Shown: piece after piece, positions 7,619 to 12,010 of the stretch
Numbering within the stretch: position 1 is the first letter of the stretch
Layout: every line of letters starts with the position of its first letter
The notes under the pieces: generated by a model
Told to the model about the DNA's origin: nothing
Database searches by the model: none
Seen by the model: only the letters and a program-made list of their open reading frames with translations
Program-made: the position numbers and the translations under genes
Assembly: GCA_002684695.1 (NCBI GenBank)
Contig: NYVQ01000060.1
Span: 10,969-22,978, forward strand
Direction of reading: 5' to 3'
From: SAR116 cluster bacterium
GTDB taxonomy: Bacteria; Pseudomonadota; Alphaproteobacteria; Puniceispirillales; GCA-002684695
DNA: 12,010 nt

Positions 7619-8083
7619 ATGCTAACAGAATTTTTAAAATCCAAACATGTTATATTTGATCTGCATGTAAATAATAAAAAGCACCTGTTCCAAGAATTGT
7701 CTTTTAAGTCATCATTGATAGATAAAAATATCGACGATAAAGAGTTGTTTAATGGGATAATAAATAGAGAAAAACTTGGTAATACCTACATAGGAAATGG
7801 AGCAGCAATACCTTCCGCTATGTTAGAAAATTTATCTAATACGTTTATTTTATTTTCAGTATTGACCAAACCTATTGACTATAATTTAGATGATCAAAAA
7901 AAGGTTGATATAATATGTTTAGTGGTTTCTCCCAAAAAATCAACGTCTAAACACCTTTATTTTTTATCTAATTTTTCACGAATACTCAAACATGATGAAA
8001 TTACAAAAAGGATTAGAGGGTGTGATAATCCCGATTCTCTAAAAGCTGTAATTATGAATTTTAATTTAAGTTCAGCAGCATAA
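7619..8083 (+). CDS. PtsN-like EIIA domain protein lacking the phosphate-accepting histidine
   Basis: The 154-residue length and pattern match EIIA-Ntr (PtsN), the last phosphate carrier of the nitrogen PTS chain. NREKLGNTYIGNGAAIP (49-65) matches the family's REKLGSTGIGNGVAIPH, and FSVLTKPIDYNLDDQKKVDIICLVVSP (79-105) matches the next conserved block. The phosphorylated histidine of the family (His73 in E. coli PtsN, in AIPHG) is Ser66 here (AIPSA, codon TCC at 7814-7816). The second active-site histidine is kept as His112 (KHLYFLSNFSRIL). The protein therefore should not take phosphate from NPr in the known way; it could act as a fixed, unphosphorylated regulator or have a new role. A His codon needs two base changes to become TCC, so a single sequencing error does not explain it. 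It sits 59 bases after lptB; rpoN and the hibernation factor gene usual at this place are absent. Confidence 0.85.
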   Translation: MLTEFLKSKHVIFDLHVNNKKHLFQELSFKSSLIDKNIDDKELFNGIINREKLGNTYIGNGAAIPSAMLENLSNTFILFSVLTKPIDYNLDDQKKVDIICLVVSPKKSTSKHLYFLSNFSRILKHDEITKRIRGCDNPDSLKAVIMNFNLSSAA

Positions 8084-8110
8084 ACTTAATAATAGAAATT
8101 AAAATAAATA

Positions 8111-8186
8111 TGGTGGAGCTGATCGGGCTTGAACCGACGACCTCTTCAATGCCATTGAAGCGCTCTCCCAACTGAGCTACAGCCCC
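8111..8186 (-). tRNA. tRNA-Ala, anticodon GGC
   Basis: A 76-base cloverleaf with the CCA end encoded. The acceptor stem pairs GGGGCTG with CAGCTCC and contains the G3-U70 wobble pair that marks alanine tRNAs. The D arm GCTC/GAGC, the anticodon arm CTTCA-ATGGCAT-TGAAG and the T arm with GGTTCAAGC are all present. The anticodon is GGC, which reads GCC and GCU. The gene starts five bases after the stop of the TIGR02300-family gene on the same strand, so both may share a transcript. On the other side it faces the end of the ptsN-like gene; the 27 bases between (8084-8110) are AT-rich without a clear terminator. Confidence 0.98.
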
Positions 8187-8191
8187 AAAAT

Positions 8192-8563
8192 TTAATTTGA
8201 TATTTTATCATCACTAACATCATCTTCAATGCTTTCATCGTCGTGAATATCTAAACTATGATCGTCGTGAATTACATCTTCTAATTCATCTTTATCATTT
8301 TCAGACAATTTTATATCATTTTCAACTTCGATATTATTGATATCATCATCCAATAAAACAGCAATATCATCTTCATTATTCTCTTCTTTATCTTGAGGTA
8401 AATTATCAGAAGGCTTTTCTTTTATTTTTGTATCTTTGTTTTTTACCTTGTTAATAATCACCTCCCCTCCACAACCAGGGCAGATAATAGGACTTTTATT
8501 AAAATCATAAAACTTAGTTCCACAAGGACCCGTTCTTTTTGTACCCCATTCAGGCTTTGTCAT
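8192..8563 (-). CDS. TIGR02300 family protein, acidic, with an incomplete zinc-ribbon head
   Basis: Members of this alphaproteobacterial family have no established function. The N-terminus MTKPEWGTKRTGPCGTKFYD (1-20), then FNKSPIICPGCGGEV, matches the family pattern of a short zinc-ribbon-like head. A linker rich in Lys and a strongly acidic tail (about 60-123, dominated by Asp and Glu, probably disordered) follow. Only three cysteines are present (C14, C29, C32); the first knuckle reads TGPCG where many relatives have CPxCG, so a four-cysteine zinc site cannot form. The ATG at 8563 is chosen because it gives the family's usual N-terminus and has a GGAG ribosome site (8572-8575) eight bases upstream; an in-frame ATG at 8593 would add ten unlikely residues. 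It diverges from aroA, its usual neighbour as I recall the class. The tail contains an eight-residue repeat (HDDHSLDI / HDDESIED). Confidence 0.85.
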   Translation of the reverse strand: MTKPEWGTKRTGPCGTKFYDFNKSPIICPGCGGEVIINKVKNKDTKIKEKPSDNLPQDKEENNEDDIAVLLDDDINNIEVENDIKLSENDKDELEDVIHDDHSLDIHDDESIEDDVSDDKISN

Positions 8564-8614
8564 AAAATTTTCTCCATATTTTAAAAAGAACAAAATTTAT
8601 TTATAGAGAATCGA

Positions 8615-8642
8615 TTTGACTTATTTATTGAAAAGTGTCAAA
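8615..8642. repeat. TTTGAC/GTCAAA inverted repeat between the TIGR02300 gene and aroA
   Basis: Perfect six-base arms at 8615-8620 and 8637-8642 are separated by 16 bases. The right arm holds TTGACA on the minus strand (8641-8636), a perfect -35 for the TIGR02300 gene, with TCAAAT (8619-8614) 16 bases further as a four-of-six -10. The symmetry may therefore be two promoter words facing each other rather than an operator. Confidence 0.35.
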
Positions 8643-8656
8643 GGCTTTTTTAAAAA
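8628..8656 (+). promoter_or_regulatory. Possible aroA promoter
   Basis: TTGAAA (8628-8633) and TAAAAA (8651-8656) are spaced 17 bases apart in the divergent spacer before aroA. They match the consensus at five and four of six positions. The -10 word lies in a run of phased A-tracts, so the match is partly due to composition. Confidence 0.25.
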
Positions 8657-8670
8657 AATTTAAAAAAATT
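8651..8670. repeat. Two tandem 10-bp A-tract units before aroA
   Basis: TAAAAAAATT occurs twice in direct succession (8651-8660 and 8661-8670) just after a T6 run (8646-8651). The two A7 tracts are exactly one helical turn apart, the arrangement known to bend DNA. The second unit ends four bases before the aroA ATG. Confidence 0.8.
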
Positions 8671-8674
8671 CATT

Positions 8675-9991
8675 ATGGATTACATTATATCAAAAAAATC
8701 TGAAGTTTTGTCTGGAACTTTAAAAATACCTGGCGATAAATCCATATCTCATAGAGCTTTAATCATTGGTAGCATGTCTATCGGAATTAGTAAAATTACA
8801 GGTCTTTTAGAAAGTGAAGATGTATTTTCTACTATGGATGCACTAAAAAAGCTTGGTGTCAAAATTGAACATTCGAATAATACTTATATTGTTGAAGGTG
8901 TAGGTATTGCTGGTTTTAAAGTGCCAGAAGAATATATTGATTTAGGCAATTCAGGAACTGGGATCAGACTTTTGCTAGGTGCTATTATGGGATCAAACAT
9001 ACTTGTTAATTTCAAGGGAGATTCTTCACTAAGAAAAAGACCAATGGAAAGAGTTTTAAAACCTCTTAAACTTATGGGTGCTAATATCTTGAAAAGTAAT
9101 TTTGGAAAATTACCGATATCAATAAAAAGCCCCAAAGAAGCTCTTGCAATTAAATATGAATCAAAGATTTCTTCAGCTCAAATTAAATCAGCTGTTCTTT
9201 TATCTGGATTATCAGCATCAGGAGTAACTGAATATATCGAACCTATAAAAAGTAGAGACCATACTGAAAAAATGTTATCAAAATTTGGTGCTAATATTTC
9301 GTCAAAAATACTTAGCAATGGCTCTAATATTATAAAGTTAAATGGTAGAACTAATTTAATAGCTAATGATATTTCCGTACCAAGTGATCCTTCATCAGTA
9401 GCTTTTCCATTGGTTTCAACAATTATAGTGCCCAACAGTAAAATAGAAATCCATAATGTAATGATGAACTCAACCAGAGATGGTATTTTTGAAACGCTTC
9501 AAGAAATGGGGGCAAAAATTAAAATTTTTAACAAAAAACAAGTCGATTCTGAAAAAACAGCCTCCATATATGCAGAATATAGTGAACTTCAAGGTATAAG
9601 TGTCCCTTCTGAAAGGTCACCAAGAATGATAGATGAATATCCAATATTATCAATAGCTGCAGCTTGTGCCAAAGGGAATACGATTATGAATGGTATTACT
9701 GAACTTAGGGTAAAAGAGTCTGATAGAATTAAAATTATTTCAAATGGTTTGAATAAAGCTGGAATTAAGACAATTGAAAAAAATGATAGTTTAGAAGTAT
9801 TAGGTGGAGAAATTGAAGGTAATTGTTCAATAGATAGTGAACTTGATCACCGAATTGCTATGTCATTTTTAATTTTAGGCTTAGTTGCAAATAACCCTAT
9901 AAAGGTTCTCAGACCATCTACTATAAGTACTAGTTTCCCAAATTTTTTTGAGATTATGAATAGCTTGGGAGCAAAATTGGTTTGGTCTTAA
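8675..9991 (+). CDS. aroA: 3-phosphoshikimate 1-carboxyvinyltransferase (EPSP synthase), class II
   Basis: AroA joins shikimate 3-phosphate and phosphoenolpyruvate to EPSP, the sixth step of the shikimate pathway to aromatic amino acids. The 438-residue length is normal. Substrate-binding motifs are present: IPGDKSISHR (18-27; Lys22, Ser23, Arg27), LGNSGTGIRLL (90-100), SLRKRPMERVL (118-128), then SAQIKSAVLLSGL, MIDEYPIL, LRVKESDR and DHRIAMSF. The wording of these motifs is that of class II enzymes such as Agrobacterium CP4. At the position of CP4 Ala100, which blocks glyphosate binding, this protein has Gly94, as in sensitive enzymes. The stop codon is followed after four bases by cmk, so the two are almost surely co-transcribed. 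No Shine-Dalgarno sequence is visible; A-tracts fill the space before the ATG. Confidence 0.97.
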   Translation: MDYIISKKSEVLSGTLKIPGDKSISHRALIIGSMSIGISKITGLLESEDVFSTMDALKKLGVKIEHSNNTYIVEGVGIAGFKVPEEYIDLGNSGTGIRLLLGAIMGSNILVNFKGDSSLRKRPMERVLKPLKLMGANILKSNFGKLPISIKSPKEALAIKYESKISSAQIKSAVLLSGLSASGVTEYIEPIKSRDHTEKMLSKFGANISSKILSNGSNIIKLNGRTNLIANDISVPSDPSSVAFPLVSTIIVPNSKIEIHNVMMNSTRDGIFETLQEMGAKIKIFNKKQVDSEKTASIYAEYSELQGISVPSERSPRMIDEYPILSIAAACAKGNTIMNGITELRVKESDRIKIISNGLNKAGIKTIEKNDSLEVLGGEIEGNCSIDSELDHRIAMSFLILGLVANNPIKVLRPSTISTSFPNFFEIMNSLGAKLVWS

Positions 9992-9995
9992 TTTT

Positions 9996-10640
9996 ATGAT
10001 TATTGCAATAGACGGTACAGCTGGATCTGGGAAAGGAACATTGGCGAAAAAACTTTCTTCAAAACTTAACCTAAAACATTTAGATACAGGTATTTTGTTT
10101 AGATTAATTGCTAGTCAAGCAATAAAATTTAATATTTCAAATAATGATAAACGTCTAATCGATTTATGTAAAAACTTGACTATTGATGAGGTTATAAAAA
10201 CTGAGAATTGTGAGAGAAAAAATCTTAGATCAAATATTGTAAGTAAAAAAGCTTCAGAAATTGCTTTAAATACAAGTATTAGAAATGAATTGATAAATTT
10301 TCAGAGAAAGTATATTAAGTTTGATAAATCTTTATACAATGGTATCATCCTTGATGGTAGAGATATTGGGACAGTTGTTTTTCCTGATGCAGATTATAAG
10401 TTTTTTCTAGATGCTAACGTTAAAATAAGGGCAAAAAGAAGAACTCAAGAGTTGATTCATTTAAATTATAAGGTTATATACCATGAAGTGTTAAATGAGT
10501 TAATTTTGAGGGATAAACAAGACACTAATAGAACTGTGGGACCACTTGTAAAAGCTAAAGACGCTATTTTAATTGATAGTAGTGTTAAGTCTGAAGATGA
10601 GGTTCTAAAAGAAGCATTAAAATATATAAAAATTAATTAG
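9996..10640 (+). CDS. cmk: Cytidylate kinase
   Basis: Cmk phosphorylates CMP and dCMP with ATP, feeding CTP and dCTP pools. The 214-residue protein begins with a P-loop GTAGSGKGT (7-15). LDTGILFR (29-36) is the CMP-binding segment; the Tyr usual before the Arg is Phe here, a mild change. LDGRDIGTVVFP (119-130) and the lid RDKQDTNR (172-179; pattern RDxxDxxR), followed by TVGPL, are family signatures. The start lies four bases after the aroA stop, and rpsA follows after 147 bases. The order aroA-cmk-rpsA is widely conserved in proteobacteria. Nothing suggests loss of function. Confidence 0.96.
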   Translation: MIIAIDGTAGSGKGTLAKKLSSKLNLKHLDTGILFRLIASQAIKFNISNNDKRLIDLCKNLTIDEVIKTENCERKNLRSNIVSKKASEIALNTSIRNELINFQRKYIKFDKSLYNGIILDGRDIGTVVFPDADYKFFLDANVKIRAKRRTQELIHLNYKVIYHEVLNELILRDKQDTNRTVGPLVKAKDAILIDSSVKSEDEVLKEALKYIKIN

Positions 10641-10690
10641 AATTTGGACTTTAATCTAATTAAAATTGTTAACTTGGCTGGAAAAAACCA

Positions 10691-10767
10691 TTGAAATATC
10701 ATTCAAAAGTCTATGGACAACCCATCAACCAGCATGGGAATAACAATTAATTAAAATCAATTGTTAT
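10691..10767 (+). promoter_or_regulatory. Possible structured leader of rpsA (three consecutive hairpins)
   Basis: Three inverted repeats lie in a row before rpsA. TTGAA/TTCAA (10691-10695 / 10702-10706) has a six-base loop. CCCAT/ATGGG (10721-10725 / 10734-10738) has an eight-base loop. ATAACAATT/AATTGTTAT (10740-10748 / 10759-10767) has a nine-base stem and a ten-base loop. No T-run follows, so they do not look like a terminator of cmk. In E. coli, S1 controls its own translation through hairpins in the rpsA start region; a similar role is an inference. The 147-base spacer is also less AT-rich in its middle than other spacers here. Confidence 0.35.
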
Positions 10768-10770
10768 ATT

Positions 10771-10775
10771 AGAGG
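10771..10775 (+). promoter_or_regulatory. Probable ribosome binding site of rpsA (AGAGG)
   Basis: AGAGG lies 12 bases before the ATG at 10788, somewhat farther than usual. It follows directly after the last leader hairpin. The bases between include TATAAT (10776-10781), which may be chance. Confidence 0.45.
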
Positions 10776-10787
10776 TATAATTACATT

Positions 10788-12010
10788 ATGAAAAATGCAA
10801 ATAATACAAGTGAAAGTGAATCATTTGCTGATTTGCTTGCTGAAAGTTTTGCTGAAAATTCAAGAATTGAAGGAAGCGTAGTCAAAGGTAAAGTTGTAAG
10901 TATTGAGAACGATGTTGCTGTAGTAGACGTAGGGCTTAAATCTGAAGGTAGAATTTCAATTAAAGAATTTAATTCTTTAGATACAGAAAAATCTTTAAAA
11001 ACTGGTGACTTAGTCGATGTATATATAGAAAAAATTGAAGGCAGAAACGGTGATACAGTTCTTAGCCGTGAAAAAGCCAAAAGGGAAGAGGCTTGGACAA
11101 TCCTAGAAGTTGCACATGACAAACAAGAAAAGGTTAACGGAGTTATTTTTGGCAAAGTCAAAGGTGGGTTCACTGTAGATCTTGAAGGAGCAACAGCATT
11201 TCTGCCAGGTAGCCAAGTTGATATTAGGCCTATAAAAGATCTTAGCACAATTATGGGCGGCCCTCAATCCTTTATGATTTTGAAAATGGATAGGAAAAGG
11301 GGGAATATTGTAGTTTCAAGAAGAGCTGTTCTAGAAGAATCAAGGGCTGAAGCTAAAACAGAACTTGTCTCTACATTAGGCGAGGGAAAAGTTTTAAATG
11401 GTATAGTCAAAAATATAACCGATTATGGTGCTTTTATTGATTTAGGTGGTGTTGATGGATTGTTACATGTTACTGACATTGCTTGGAAAAGAGTTTTGCA
11501 TCCTTCTGAAGTATTAAAGCTTGGTGACACCATTACTGTTCAGATTATAAAATTTAATCCTGAAACACAACGCATCTCATTAGGGATGAAACAACTCCAA
11601 GATGATCCATGGAATTCTATAGATGAAAAATATCCAATAGGATCAAAAACAAAAGGCAGAATTACTAATATTACAGACTATGGTGCATTTGTTGAACTAG
11701 ATGAAGGAATTGAGGGTTTAGTTCATGTTACAGAAATAAGTTGGACTAAAAAAAATGTTCATCCTGGAAAAATTGTTTCAACTAGCGAACAAGTTGAAGT
11801 TATGATTTTAGACATAGAAGAATCAAAAAGAAGAATATCTCTTGGATTAAAACAATGTGTTGAGAATCCATGGGAAGAATTCAATAATAAATACTCTGTT
11901 GGATCAGAATTAGAAGGCGAAATTAAAAATATTACAGATTTTGGTATTTTTATTGAAGCTTCAGAACAAATCGATGGTTTAGTTCATTTATCTGACATAT
12001 CTTGGGAAGG
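10788..12010 (+). CDS. rpsA: 30S ribosomal protein S1, 5' part only
   Basis: S1 binds the 5' region of mRNAs and helps load them on the 30S subunit. The frame is open from ATG 10788 to the right edge (407 codons of roughly 560), so the C-terminal domains are missing. S1-type OB repeats are visible: domain 1 near 30-95 (GKVVSIENDVAVVDVGLKSEG), domain 2 near 115-180 ending KMDRKRGNIVVSRR, domain 3 near 200-268 (NGIVKNITDYGAFIDLGG, then DGLLHVTDIAWKR), domain 4 near 285-355 with the matching NITDYGAFVEL and EGLVHVTEISW, and domain 5 beginning near 372 (GEIKNITDFGIFIE). The first 24 residues form an acidic lead typical of alphaproteobacterial S1. It follows aroA-cmk on the same strand; a leader with possible hairpins suggests its own regulation. 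Identity is certain. Confidence 0.97.
   Translation, partial: MKNANNTSESESFADLLAESFAENSRIEGSVVKGKVVSIENDVAVVDVGLKSEGRISIKEFNSLDTEKSLKTGDLVDVYIEKIEGRNGDTVLSREKAKREEAWTILEVAHDKQEKVNGVIFGKVKGGFTVDLEGATAFLPGSQVDIRPIKDLSTIMGGPQSFMILKMDRKRGNIVVSRRAVLEESRAEAKTELVSTLGEGKVLNGIVKNITDYGAFIDLGGVDGLLHVTDIAWKRVLHPSEVLKLGDTITVQIIKFNPETQRISLGMKQLQDDPWNSIDEKYPIGSKTKGRITNITDYGAFVELDEGIEGLVHVTEISWTKKNVHPGKIVSTSEQVEVMILDIEESKRRISLGLKQCVENPWEEFNNKYSVGSELEGEIKNITDFGIFIEASEQIDGLVHLSDISWE

Noticed and set aside
8237..8272. Repeated ATCGTCGTGAAT, 24 bases apart
   Set aside because: It lies inside the acidic tail of the TIGR02300 gene and is explained by an eight-residue His-Asp-Asp repeat in the protein.
10781..11248. 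Long open frame on the minus strand opposite rpsA, 155 codons
   Set aside because: It lies wholly within the rpsA coding region apart from its last few bases; its composition (Ser, Leu, Thr rich) is that of a reverse-frame shadow and no motif is seen.

Overview
The window looks like a stretch of core chromosome from a low-GC (by eye about 30% G+C) Gram-negative alphaproteobacterium, probably a free-living one with a streamlined genome such as a marine lineage. That placement is an inference. The evidence is the gene orders rnd-lptC-lptA-lptB...ptsN and TIGR02300 gene / aroA-cmk-rpsA, the NDUFA9-like gene beside uppP, and an EPSP synthase of the class II (Agrobacterium CP4-like) type. Complete biosynthetic genes such as gltB and aroA argue against a reduced endosymbiont. 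Genes are tightly packed and no gap without a gene exceeds about 160 bases. I saw no insertion sequence, phage gene, CRISPR array, toxin-antitoxin pair or defence gene.

Layout: 1-2774 (minus) is the N-terminal 60% of gltB, glutamate synthase large subunit, running off the left edge. A 161-bp divergent spacer follows, then uppP (undecaprenyl-diphosphatase, plus). uppP converges on an NDUFA9-type atypical short-chain dehydrogenase (minus). From 4779 a plus-strand cluster carries a short RNase D-like exonuclease, lptC, lptA, lptB and a ptsN-like gene. tRNA-Ala(GGC) and a TIGR02300-family acidic protein lie on the minus strand. aroA, cmk and the first 407 codons of rpsA run on the plus strand to the right edge.

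The genes serve four core tasks: nitrogen assimilation (gltB), envelope building (uppP recycles the lipid carrier; LptC, LptA and LptB move LPS outward), aromatic amino acid and nucleotide supply (aroA, cmk), and RNA processing and translation (rnd, tRNA-Ala, rpsA).

I did not find a new multi-gene system. The strongest oddity is the PtsN-like protein: the histidine that receives phosphate in EIIA-Ntr is a serine here. In addition, rpoN and the hibernation-factor gene that usually sit between lptB and ptsN in this class are missing. Smaller oddities are an NDUFA9-like protein without the SDR Tyr/Lys pair, a TIGR02300 protein with an incomplete zinc knuckle, a run of possible hairpins in front of rpsA, and helically phased A-tracts just before aroA.
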